Source: Sphingomonas sp.
Lineage (GTDB): Bacteria > Pseudomonadota > Alphaproteobacteria > Sphingomonadales > Sphingomonadaceae
Direction of reading: 5' to 3'
Length of the DNA stretch: 64,000 nt
NCBI RefSeq assembly: GCF_017304615.1
Contig: NZ_JAFKLZ010000003.1
Coordinates: forward strand, 372,001 to 436,000
Shown: positions 8,212-18,847 of the stretch, piece after piece
How the letters are laid out: every line of letters begins with the position of its first letter
How positions within the stretch are numbered: position 1 is the first letter of the stretch
The notes under the pieces: model-generated
What the model was told of the DNA's origin: nothing
What the model saw: the letters and a program-made list of their open reading frames with translations, nothing else
Databases searched by the model: none
Made by a program: the position numbers and the translations under genes

Positions 8212-9119
8212 AGCGTGCGCGGCGATGGGTGGCGGGGATCGCCACGCTGATCGCCGCCGGGAGTTGCGTGGAGGCCGAGGCGCCGCCGGCGTCGCCACCC
8301 GTCGTTGTCGCCCCGCCGCCTCCAACGACCAAGGCAACGCCAGCGCCGCTTGGCGATTTCGTGCTCAAGGGCAACCTGACCCAGGGCGGGCTGGTGATTG
8401 GAAAGGCGCCCGCGGGCACAGAAGCGCTCGAGTTGGACGGCGCGACGGTGCCGGTCGCGCCTGACGGCGCGTTCGTCATCGCGTTCGATCGCGATGCCGG
8501 CCCGGTCGCGACCCTGAAGGCCACCCGCGCGGACGGGGCGACCGTCTCTCGCACGCTCAACATCGGCACTCGCGAATGGGCGGTCTCACGGTTGTCGGGC
8601 TTGCCCAAATATCCGATCCCGCCCGCCGATTTCGACCGTATCCGGCCGGGCGAACTCGCGCAGATCAACACCGCGCGCAAAGTCCCGGTGGAGAGCGACG
8701 GCTGGCGCCAGCCATTCCTGTGGCCGGCGACGGGACGCATTTCCACGCTGTTCGGATCGCAGCGCATTTACCGGAACGGCGCGCCCGGGGCGTATCATTC
8801 GGGCATCGATATCGCCGTGCCGCAGGGCGCGCCGGTGCTCGCCCCAGCGGATGGCGTGGTGACGCTGGCGTCGGATCATCCGTTCCTGCTCGAAGGCAAT
8901 CTGCTGATCGTCGCGCACGGTATGGGCGTGGAGAGTGCGTTCATGCATTTGTCGCGGATTCTGGTGACGCCGGGCCAAGTTGTGCGGCGCGGTGCGGTCA
9001 TCGCTTATTCGGGCGCGACGGGCCGAGTCACCGGTGCGCACCTCCACTGGAGCATGCGGTGGTGGGGCGCGAAGATCGACCCTCTGCTGGCTGCCGGTCC
9101 GATGATGGTAGGGCAATGA
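8208..9119 (+). CDS. M23 family zinc metallopeptidase (peptidoglycan endopeptidase-like)
   Basis: This 303-residue exported protein has an N-terminal hydrophobic segment ending near A-A-G-S-C, a weak lipobox that could make it a lipoprotein. A Pro-rich linker and an immunoglobulin-like domain (about 45-150) follow, then an M23 domain (about 165-290) with the zinc ligands H-S-G-I-D (HxxxD) and H-L-H (HxH). Such LytM-type enzymes cut peptide cross-links of peptidoglycan in the periplasm. Both zinc motifs are intact, so it is probably active rather than an EnvC-type activator. The start at 8208 overlaps the DUF2093 stop and begins a clear signal sequence; longer in-frame starts lie inside DUF2093. 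Confidence 0.92.
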   Translation: MKRARRWVAGIATLIAAGSCVEAEAPPASPPVVVAPPPPTTKATPAPLGDFVLKGNLTQGGLVIGKAPAGTEALELDGATVPVAPDGAFVIAFDRDAGPVATLKATRADGATVSRTLNIGTREWAVSRLSGLPKYPIPPADFDRIRPGELAQINTARKVPVESDGWRQPFLWPATGRISTLFGSQRIYRNGAPGAYHSGIDIAVPQGAPVLAPADGVVTLASDHPFLLEGNLLIVAHGMGVESAFMHLSRILVTPGQVVRRGAVIAYSGATGRVTGAHLHWSMRWWGAKIDPLLAAGPMMVGQ

Positions 9120-9262
9120 CACTGTCTCAAGTACGGCTGTACTAGTCAGATAAGGCACCATTTCTGCCCCTTTGTGGCAAACGTGTTACTGGCGGTCGGC
9201 AATCGTCTGCCGTGAGCAATCATTCACTTTACTTGGCGCACCGGCTCCGCAACGAAAGAAGA

Positions 9263-9298
9263 ACGGTTCGGCTGGAGGGCTTGCGACCGTCTTTTTTT
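9263..9298 (+). terminator. Terminator-like hairpin with T7 tract in the gap before the first TonB receptor
   Basis: ACGGT(T)CG pairs with CGACCGT (9284-9290) across a GC-rich loop and is followed by seven T residues (9292-9298). It lies 140-180 bases after the M23 peptidase stop and 65 bases before the TonB receptor ATG. It may end the xseA operon transcript or act as a conditional attenuator in the receptor's leader. The stem contains one bulged base, so strength is uncertain. Confidence 0.4.
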
Positions 9299-9362
9299 GG
9301 GTTCGGCTGGCGCTCGGGGGGTCCGGGTCCCGCACGGCCCAGTGTTGGGGATAATAACCACC

Positions 9363-12300
9363 ATGGCATTCTTTCGTTCGACGCCGAAGCTGCGTCTGCT
9401 CGCTACCGCCGCGCCGCTGGGTCTGCTGGCGATGGTCGCAACGCCCGCGTTCGCTCAGACCGCACCGGCACCTGCTTCTGGCGGCCAGGCAACCACCGAC
9501 GACCAGTCGCAGCCCGATATCGTCATCACCGGTTCGCTGTTGAGCCGCGCCGACAAGGAAACGCCGTCTCCGGTCACGATATTGACCTCAGAGAACCTGG
9601 CGCGCGCGGGCATCACCAGCGCGGCGGAGGCGATCCGCTCGATCTCGGCCGACAGTGCCGGCTCGATCGGCACAGGCTTCCAGACGGGGTTCTCGGCGGG
9701 CGGTTCCGCGGTGTCGCTGCGTGGACTCGGTGTTTCCTCGACTCTCGTGCTGATCGACGGCCTCCGTTCGACCAACTTCCCGATCAACGACGACGGTCAC
9801 AACGCTTATGTCGACCTGAACTCGGTTCCGTTTAGCCTGATCGACCGCATCGAAGTGCTTAAGGACGGCGCATCGTCGACCTACGGCGCGGACGCGATCG
9901 GCGGCGTGGTCAACCTGATCCTCAAAAAAACCTTTACCGGTCTGGCGGGCAACGTTGAAGGCGGTGTCACCGAAAAGGGCGATGGCTCGCGTTACCGCGC
10001 CAGCCTGACCGCCGGCATCGGCGATTACGAATCCCAGGGATGGAACGTCTATCTCAACGGCGAATATCAGCGTGACGGTCGCATCTCGAACAACAGTCGC
10101 GGCTTCCCGTACAACACGCAGGATCTGACGCCGATCGGCGGCAACGACAACAATTCCGCCGACCAGTCGCTGACGGTCAATACGCCGACGGCCTATGTCG
10201 TCCGCACCACGCAGGGCAACCTCAACAATCCGCTTACCGGCGGAACCACGGTATTCAACGATGCGGGTCAGACCTACGCGACTTACACCGCGCTCGGCAT
10301 CGCCAATTGCGCCCGCCCGACTTACACGGTCAGCACGGGTTCGGCGCGCGGCGTCGGTTGTCCTTATGATTTGACCGACCTGTACCGGCAAATTCAGCCC
10401 CTTCAGGAGCGGTACTCGGTCAATGGCCGCCTCAGCGTCCGCCTGTCTAACGACATCGAGGGCTACGTTACGGGCAGTTTCAGCCGCAGCTATGTCAACA
10501 TCACCAGCGCCTTCCCATCGGCCATTCGCCAGACTCAGCCGTTCGGCGGCAGCCCGTTGGTGGCGACGAGCAATCCGGGCATCGTGCTGCCGGTATGGAT
10601 TTGTCCGTCGGGCGTGAACTGCGCGAACCCCGCGACGGCGGGCCGCACGCTCAACCCGAACAACCCCTATGCGGCCGCCTTCGCCAATGATCCGGGCAAT
10701 GGCGCTGCGCGAATTTATTACCTGTTCAGCGACATTCCCGGAGGGAGCGAGCGCACCAACGACGTCTATCGCTTCAGCGCGGGGCTCAATGGCAGCTTCG
10801 GCGACGATTGGAAGTGGCGCGTCGAGAGTGTCTACGCCAAGGACAATCTGACGCTCAAGCAGCACGGCCTGATCAACATCGCTGCGCTGGCGACCGCGAT
10901 CAACACGGGTTCGTACAATTTCGTCAATCCGCAGCTCAACAGCGCGGCGGTCCGCGCCGCGCTGGCGCCGGACAAGGTCACGCCGTCCGACTCGTCGATG
11001 TTCTCGCTCGATGCGTCGATCTCAAAAAAGCTGTTCGATTTGCCGGGTGGGCCGTTGCAGTTCGCGATCGGCGGCCAGGTGCGCCGGGAAACGCTCACCA
11101 ACAACAACCAGAACGCGGCGCTGGACACCTATGGCCTGACCACGTCGTCGGCGTTCGGTAAGCACACGGTCTGGGCCGGCTATTTCGAGGTCGATGCGCC
11201 GATCCTGAAGGTGCTCGATGTCAACGTGTCGGGCCGGTACGACAAATATTCGGAAGGCTATGGCCGCTTCTCACCAAAGGTTGGCATCAAGTTCGAGCCG
11301 ATTCCCGAGCTGGCGCTTCGTGGCACGTATTCGCAAGGCTTCCGTGCGCCGACCTTTGCTGAGGCTGGTCCGCGCAGCCAGTATGCCGGCTTCGTCACCA
11401 CCAATCCTCCGGGTGCTTTCTGCGCCCAGCATGGCGGCTCCAACAATAACGGCGCCTGCGTCACCGGCGGCAATCCGTACAACTTCTCCTATTCGGTCGG
11501 TCGCGGCTTCGCCGGGAACCCGAACCTGAAGCCGGAAAAGTCACGCAGCTTCACCGCTGGGGCGATCTTCCAGCCCGCTCGCTGGTTCAGCGCCACGATT
11601 GACTATTACAACGTGAAGAAGACGGATCTGGTCGCCAATGGACCGCTCGCTGGTGCGGCTATCAGCGCCTATTACTCGGTTGCCGCCAATGCCTATCCGT
11701 CGGCGGCTGCGGCGTCCGCAGCGGGTTGCGCGGCGGTTGCAGCGGTTGGCGCGGGCTATTCGTGCAATCTGGTCGACGGTGTGGATCCGCTCTTCCCGAA
11801 CGCGCTGCCTCGCGTGCTGATCGTCAATGCGCCGTTCGTGAACGTGAACTCGGACACGACCGAGGGTCTCGATTTCTCCGCGACGCTGACCGCGCCGATC
11901 GGTGGCGTCAAGTTCACGAGCCGTGTCGAGGCGACTTATGTCATCCGCTATGACCGAGATACCGCGGCGGGTATCCAGAAGTTTGCGGGAACGCTTGGGC
12001 CGTACGACCTGTCGTCAGGCAACGGCACCCCTCGCATTCGCGGCAACTGGCAGAATACGCTCGAGATCGACAATTTCTCGCTGAACGCGACGGCCTATTA
12101 TGTCGGCCGGATCAAGGAGATCGGCACCGACCAGGGCAGCCTGGTGACGGATTGCTCGGCCAATCTCTACCGAGTCCCGGCCTCGGCTCCGGGCTACAGC
12201 GCCTTCTGCTACATCAACTCTTTCATCAACGTCGATTTGAACGCGTCGGTGAAGGTCAACGACAAGTTCACGTTCTACTTCAACGTAGGCAACGTGCTTA

Positions 12301-12419
12301 ACGCGCGCGCGCCGGTCGCGCCGGCGGCCTATGCGAGTGCGCCGAACTTCCTGACGACTTGGCATTATGCTGGCCTCGTCGGCCGCAAGTTCAGCGCGGG
12401 AGCGAACTTTAAGTTTTGA
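9363..12419 (+). CDS. TonB-dependent receptor (first of tandem pair)
   Basis: This 1018-residue outer-membrane receptor begins with a signal peptide (cut after A-F-A, residue 31). A TonB box D-I-V-I-T-G-S-L lies at 52-59. The plug domain follows (about 70-200; V-L-I-D-G-L-R-S, I-E-V-L-K-D-G-A-S-S-T-Y-G-A-D-A-I-G-G-V-V-N). The rest is a large barrel ending in A-G-A-N-F-K-F with a terminal Phe. Family members import siderophores, cobalamin, saccharides or other large nutrients using TonB energy. The substrate cannot be read from sequence, and no FecR or sigma-factor gene is adjacent. The start at 9363 lacks a strong Shine-Dalgarno sequence. The gene has a close-sized paralogue at 12929-16009, and a strong hairpin follows its stop. 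Confidence 0.95.
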   Translation: MAFFRSTPKLRLLATAAPLGLLAMVATPAFAQTAPAPASGGQATTDDQSQPDIVITGSLLSRADKETPSPVTILTSENLARAGITSAAEAIRSISADSAGSIGTGFQTGFSAGGSAVSLRGLGVSSTLVLIDGLRSTNFPINDDGHNAYVDLNSVPFSLIDRIEVLKDGASSTYGADAIGGVVNLILKKTFTGLAGNVEGGVTEKGDGSRYRASLTAGIGDYESQGWNVYLNGEYQRDGRISNNSRGFPYNTQDLTPIGGNDNNSADQSLTVNTPTAYVVRTTQGNLNNPLTGGTTVFNDAGQTYATYTALGIANCARPTYTVSTGSARGVGCPYDLTDLYRQIQPLQERYSVNGRLSVRLSNDIEGYVTGSFSRSYVNITSAFPSAIRQTQPFGGSPLVATSNPGIVLPVWICPSGVNCANPATAGRTLNPNNPYAAAFANDPGNGAARIYYLFSDIPGGSERTNDVYRFSAGLNGSFGDDWKWRVESVYAKDNLTLKQHGLINIAALATAINTGSYNFVNPQLNSAAVRAALAPDKVTPSDSSMFSLDASISKKLFDLPGGPLQFAIGGQVRRETLTNNNQNAALDTYGLTTSSAFGKHTVWAGYFEVDAPILKVLDVNVSGRYDKYSEGYGRFSPKVGIKFEPIPELALRGTYSQGFRAPTFAEAGPRSQYAGFVTTNPPGAFCAQHGGSNNNGACVTGGNPYNFSYSVGRGFAGNPNLKPEKSRSFTAGAIFQPARWFSATIDYYNVKKTDLVANGPLAGAAISAYYSVAANAYPSAAAASAAGCAAVAAVGAGYSCNLVDGVDPLFPNALPRVLIVNAPFVNVNSDTTEGLDFSATLTAPIGGVKFTSRVEATYVIRYDRDTAAGIQKFAGTLGPYDLSSGNGTPRIRGNWQNTLEIDNFSLNATAYYVGRIKEIGTDQGSLVTDCSANLYRVPASAPGYSAFCYINSFINVDLNASVKVNDKFTFYFNVGNVLNARAPVAPAAYASAPNFLTTWHYAGLVGRKFSAGANFKF

Positions 12420-12430
12420 TCTATCTCGGG

Positions 12431-12459
12431 TCTCCGGCGCGGAATCTTCGCGCCGGAGA
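12431..12459 (+). terminator. Strong hairpin after the first TonB receptor
   Basis: An 11-bp perfect stem (12431-12441 with 12449-12459) and a 7-base loop GAATCTT begin 12 bases after the receptor stop codon. There is no T-run after it, so it may act as an imperfect intrinsic terminator or as a 3-prime stability hairpin protecting the long receptor mRNA. Confidence 0.6.
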
Positions 12460-12928
12460 TCATCATTGCTGTAATTCGAATCCGAGCGCGGAGGTGTGGG
12501 ATACCCCAGGACGCCGACGGTACCGCATCGTCACAAATCGGTATTTACCCAGCGCCAGCCTGGTCGTCGGCTGCGGCAGCTTCCCGGGCAAGTATGTTAT
12601 TCACGATGATCGGCGATCTATTGCGTGACGGTCGTGAAGGTTGGTGGGGCGCCCGTTATGGGGCCGAAGACCGAAGCGGTGCGCCACGCAATGGGTCGGT
12701 CCTAGCCACGTTCGGTCGTGTTTCGAACGTCATATTACTGTTGCCTTTTGGCTACAATCGCCTCGAATAAGGCAAGGTCCGTATTGCTGACGCTTTACAG
12801 CGTGCAATCCTGGCCGCATTTCCGGACGCACAGCCCGTTAGCAGCACTGCGTCTGCCAGCGGGTATAAAACTGCCCGTTCAGATCGCTGGGAGGCGATCC
12901 GTCGGGTAAAGCGAGGGAAACGCTCAAC
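12460..12928. other. 469-base gap between the two TonB receptor genes
   Basis: No convincing gene is present. Short open frames (for example near 12718-12909) have no ribosome-binding site or family resemblance. A TATAAA sequence at 12864-12869, about 60 bases before the second receptor's start, could be a -10 element, though no good -35 lies at the usual distance. The length suggests a long 5-prime leader and separate regulation of the second receptor. I could not recognise a cobalamin or other known riboswitch. Confidence 0.4.
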
Positions 12929-15900
12929 GTGACCAAGACTTCGACATTTTCGCGCTCGCTGCGCAACGGCGCGGCGATCCGCGCGCTGACGCTACTCGGC
13001 GCCGGCGCTATCGCTTCGGCCACATTTGCGACGCCGGCGTTCGCTCAGGCCGCTACCCCGACGCCGTCGACTGGTGCCCCGAACACCCAGACCGATGATC
13101 AGCAGTCGCAGGGCAACGACATCGTCATCACCGGCACCCTGTTCAAGGGCGCGAACGATACGCCGTCGCCGGTGTCGACCATCACAGCCGAGAACCTCGA
13201 CCGTCGCGGCATCTCGACCGTTCAGGACGCGCTGCAGTCGCTTGCGTCGAACAACGGCCCGGCGCTGACCAATAGCTTCTCGGCGAACGGCGCGTTCGCG
13301 GCAGGCGCCTCGGCCGTGTCGCTGCGCGGCCTGTCGACCAACTCGACGCTGGTGCTGTTCGACGGCCTGCGTGCCGCTTACTATCCGCTGGCCGACGACG
13401 GCTCGCGTAACTTCGTCGACCTCAACACGATCCCGGACGACATCGTCGACCGTATCGAAGTGCTGCGTGACGGCGCGTCGTCGACCTACGGCGCCGACGC
13501 GATCGCGGGCGTGGTCAACATCATCACCAAGCGCGAGTTCAAGGGCGTTTCGGGCCGCGTCGAAGGCGGCGTGACCGAGCGCGGCGATGCGCCGACCTAT
13601 CGTCTCAACCTGACCGCCGGCGTCGGCGATCTCGATGAGCAGGGCTTCAACGCGTACATCAGCGGCTTCTACTACAAGCAAAAGGCGCTCTATAACCGCG
13701 ACCGCGGCTTCCCGTACAACACGGACGATCACCGCGCGCTGTGCTATCAGGGTACCTGCGGTCCGAACGGTGTCGTCAATGGCGTCGCTTCCGATGGCAG
13801 CTTCGCCCTCAGCACCGCAGCGAACTTCATCGTTCGGCCGTATGACGCGACCAACACAACGGCGCAGGGTCCGAACCGCAATCTGTCGACGGATTGCGGC
13901 GTCGGTACGCCCTATACGCTGACGGCGGCGCAGGCAGCGGCCAATCCGAACTCGCCGACAACGGTCTGTCAATACGACTATACCAAGCTGTACGGCGTCA
14001 TCTCGCCGAACGTGAAGCGCTTCGGTGTGTCGGGCCGCATCACGGCGAAGCTCGGCAGCTCGCTCGAAGCGTATGCAGAGGTGAACTATCTGCAGTCGGA
14101 AGTCGAATATCGCGGGTTCCCCGCCAGCATGCGCGCCGCGGCCCCGACTGGCATTTTCTATCCGCAGTTCAGCACCGCTGACGCAAACGCGACCCGTGCC
14201 GCTGGTTCGGGCATCCTGACGTTGCCGGTCTATGTCTGCCCGCGCGTTGGCGGTGCGCAAGCTGTCATGGTCAATGGTGTTGTGCAGTTCGCGAACTGCA
14301 CCGCGACGACGGCCGGCGCGAAGCTCAACCCGAACAATCCGTTTGCAGCGGCTGGTCAGGTTGCGCGCCTCGTCGGACGAGACATTAACCCGGGCAGCGT
14401 GACCGAGAACTATACCCGCAACAAGGCGTATCGTATCGCTCTGGGTGTAAAGGGTGACTTGTTCGACGGTTGGTCGTTCGACGTCGCCGCCACGGCGATG
14501 CATGACGACCTGCTGCGTCGCAACGATGGCTACGTCTACATCCAGAACTTGTTGAATGTGATTGCCGACGGCAGCTACAACTTCGTCAATCCGGGTGCGA
14601 ACTCGCAGGCGGTGCTTGATTACCTGACCCCCGTGAACAACACGTTCTCGACGTCGGATCAGTATCAGTTGCAGGGTAGTGTCAGCACCACGCTGATGAC
14701 GCTGCCGGGCGGCCCTCTGCAGCTCGGCTTCGGCGGTTCGGTTCGTTACGAAGCAGTCGATGCGCCCAGCGGGAACAGCGACGCCAATGGTCCGACGCAG
14801 CGTTATTTCACGCTCAACGCGTTCGGCACCAAGGGCAGCCGCTACATCTATTCGGCGTTCGCCGAGTTGGATGCGCCGATCCTCGATATGGTCGACATCA
14901 ACCTATCGGGTCGTTACGACAACTACTCGTCGGGTCAGGACGCGTTCTCGCCGAAGGTCGGTATCAAGTTCACCCCGATCAAGCAGTTGACGCTCCGCGG
15001 AACCTACTCGAAGGGCTTCCGTATCCCGTCGTTCGGCGAAGCGAACGCTCTGCCGACGACCGGTTACGTCACCAACAACTCCTCGCTGTTCAACAACACT
15101 TATCTTGCGCAGTATGGCTGCACGGTCGCGACGTTTAATGCGTGCCCGACCTACATCCGCAGCGGTTCTTACGGTCAGACCACGTTGGCCAGCCCGAACC
15201 TGCAGCCGGAAAAGTCGCGTAGCTTCACGGGCGGCGTAAAGTTCGCGCCGGTCAAGAACATCGAGTTCACGGTCGACTATTACAACATTCAGAAGACTGG
15301 GGTGATCACGCAGCCGTCGAATGCGCCGGCACTGCTGGCTTACTACAACGGCACGGCAATTCCGGCGGGCTACACCGTGATTGCGGACGCGCCGGATCCC
15401 AACTTCCCGAATGCGAAGCCACGCGTTGCCTTCGTTCAGTCTCAGTTGATCAACGCGACTAAGCTTCTGACGTCGGGCCTCGACATGACTGTCGACGCCA
15501 ACTTCGATTTCGGCGGCGTCAAGTGGAGCAGCTCGGCGGAAGCGAGCTACATCTTCCTGCTTAAGGCCGACCTGTCGGCTGCGGGCGGCGGGACGGAGCG
15601 CTACGACGGCACGCTGGGCAACTTCAACCTGACCGCGGGGTCGGGCACGCCGAAGTGGCACGGCAGCTGGTTGAACACGCTCGACTTCGGTGACATCGCG
15701 GTTAGCGGCACAGTCAATTACTTCGGTGGTTACGATCTGTCGGCGATGGACCAGGGCACGGGCTACAAGGATTGTGGCCTGAGCGACGGTACGGTTCCTT
15801 GCCGCGTGAAGGCGCTGATCACGGTCGACATGAACGCGCAGTTCAAGGTCGCTGACAAGTTCACGTTCTACGTGAACGTGATCAACCTGCTCGACAAGAT

Positions 15901-16009
15901 GCCGCCGATCGATCCGGTCACCTATGGCGCGAACTACTACAACGCCGTTCAGGGTGGCACTGCGATCTACGGTCGCATGTTCAAGGCCGGTGCGAAGTTC
16001 AGCTTCTAA
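12929..16009 (+). CDS. TonB-dependent receptor (second of tandem pair)
   Basis: This 1026-residue receptor has a signal peptide (cut after A-F-A, residue 39), a TonB box D-I-V-I-T-G-T-L at 64-71, a plug (about 80-215; R-I-E-V-L-R-D-G-A-S-S-T-Y-G-A-D-A-I-A-G-V-V-N) and a barrel ending in A-G-A-K-F-S-F. It starts with GTG, preceded by GAGGGAAA. It shares many blocks with the upstream receptor, including S-A-V-S-L-R-G-L, R-G-F-P-Y-N-T, L-N-P-N-N-P and P-E-K-S-R-S-F-T, so the pair arose by duplication, but extracellular loops differ (for example the segment around residues 270-330). It is presumably a TonB-dependent importer of an unidentified large ligand. A strong intrinsic terminator follows. 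Confidence 0.95.
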   Translation: MTKTSTFSRSLRNGAAIRALTLLGAGAIASATFATPAFAQAATPTPSTGAPNTQTDDQQSQGNDIVITGTLFKGANDTPSPVSTITAENLDRRGISTVQDALQSLASNNGPALTNSFSANGAFAAGASAVSLRGLSTNSTLVLFDGLRAAYYPLADDGSRNFVDLNTIPDDIVDRIEVLRDGASSTYGADAIAGVVNIITKREFKGVSGRVEGGVTERGDAPTYRLNLTAGVGDLDEQGFNAYISGFYYKQKALYNRDRGFPYNTDDHRALCYQGTCGPNGVVNGVASDGSFALSTAANFIVRPYDATNTTAQGPNRNLSTDCGVGTPYTLTAAQAAANPNSPTTVCQYDYTKLYGVISPNVKRFGVSGRITAKLGSSLEAYAEVNYLQSEVEYRGFPASMRAAAPTGIFYPQFSTADANATRAAGSGILTLPVYVCPRVGGAQAVMVNGVVQFANCTATTAGAKLNPNNPFAAAGQVARLVGRDINPGSVTENYTRNKAYRIALGVKGDLFDGWSFDVAATAMHDDLLRRNDGYVYIQNLLNVIADGSYNFVNPGANSQAVLDYLTPVNNTFSTSDQYQLQGSVSTTLMTLPGGPLQLGFGGSVRYEAVDAPSGNSDANGPTQRYFTLNAFGTKGSRYIYSAFAELDAPILDMVDINLSGRYDNYSSGQDAFSPKVGIKFTPIKQLTLRGTYSKGFRIPSFGEANALPTTGYVTNNSSLFNNTYLAQYGCTVATFNACPTYIRSGSYGQTTLASPNLQPEKSRSFTGGVKFAPVKNIEFTVDYYNIQKTGVITQPSNAPALLAYYNGTAIPAGYTVIADAPDPNFPNAKPRVAFVQSQLINATKLLTSGLDMTVDANFDFGGVKWSSSAEASYIFLLKADLSAAGGGTERYDGTLGNFNLTAGSGTPKWHGSWLNTLDFGDIAVSGTVNYFGGYDLSAMDQGTGYKDCGLSDGTVPCRVKALITVDMNAQFKVADKFTFYVNVINLLDKMPPIDPVTYGANYYNAVQGGTAIYGRMFKAGAKFSF

Positions 16010-16034
16010 GCCGACTTCAAAAGCGCAAAAAATT

Positions 16035-16067
16035 GGGGCCGCTCCCTCGTGGAGCGGCCCCTTTTTT
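16035..16067 (+). terminator. Intrinsic terminator, probably bidirectional
   Basis: A perfect 11-bp GC stem (16035-16045 with 16051-16061) and a CTCGT loop are followed by T6 (16062-16067). An A-run (16027-16032) precedes it on the + strand, giving a T-run for transcripts arriving from clpB on the other strand. It separates the convergent receptor and clpB genes. Confidence 0.9.
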
Positions 16068-16114
16068 GCGTGCTTCGATCTGGTCTTCAACGGCGTCTGG
16101 GCGGGGCCGCTTGG

Positions 16115-18694
<2,580 letters not shown>

Positions 18695-18726
18695 ATCTGT
18701 CCCTGTCGTCCTTTGGCGCCGAGATA

Positions 18727-18746
18727 GTGTTGCAGAATGGCAACAC
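18727..18746. promoter_or_regulatory. Inverted repeat upstream of clpB
   Basis: A perfect 7-bp inverted repeat, GTGTTGC and GCAACAC with a 6-base spacer, sits 33-52 bases upstream of the clpB ATG in the clpB/M16 divergent gap. It does not match the CIRCE element bound by HrcA. It could be an operator or an RNA hairpin in the clpB leader; the latter would be a natural temperature-sensitive element. The role is inferred from position only. Confidence 0.4.
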
Positions 18747-18847
18747 AACCCCGCGAGCTCGAATAGACCGAAATCAAAGACAAGCCGCTTGCCAGCCGCC
18801 GATGGGCTATCCTAGCTTCGGGTCATCCGAATTCCAGGGGCCTCTTC

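Noticed and set aside
9120-9362. Cobalamin or other metabolite riboswitch before the first TonB receptor
   Set aside because: I looked for B12-box, TPP and FMN conserved sequences and found none; only simple hairpins are visible.
9588-10865. Long open frame on the - strand inside the first TonB receptor gene
   Set aside because: It is an Arg/Ala/Val-rich shadow typical of GC-rich coding DNA, with no family motif. The + strand encodes a complete receptor.
12992-14503. 503-codon open frame on the - strand inside the second TonB receptor gene
   Set aside because: Composition-driven shadow with no recognisable domain; the receptor frame on the + strand is certain.
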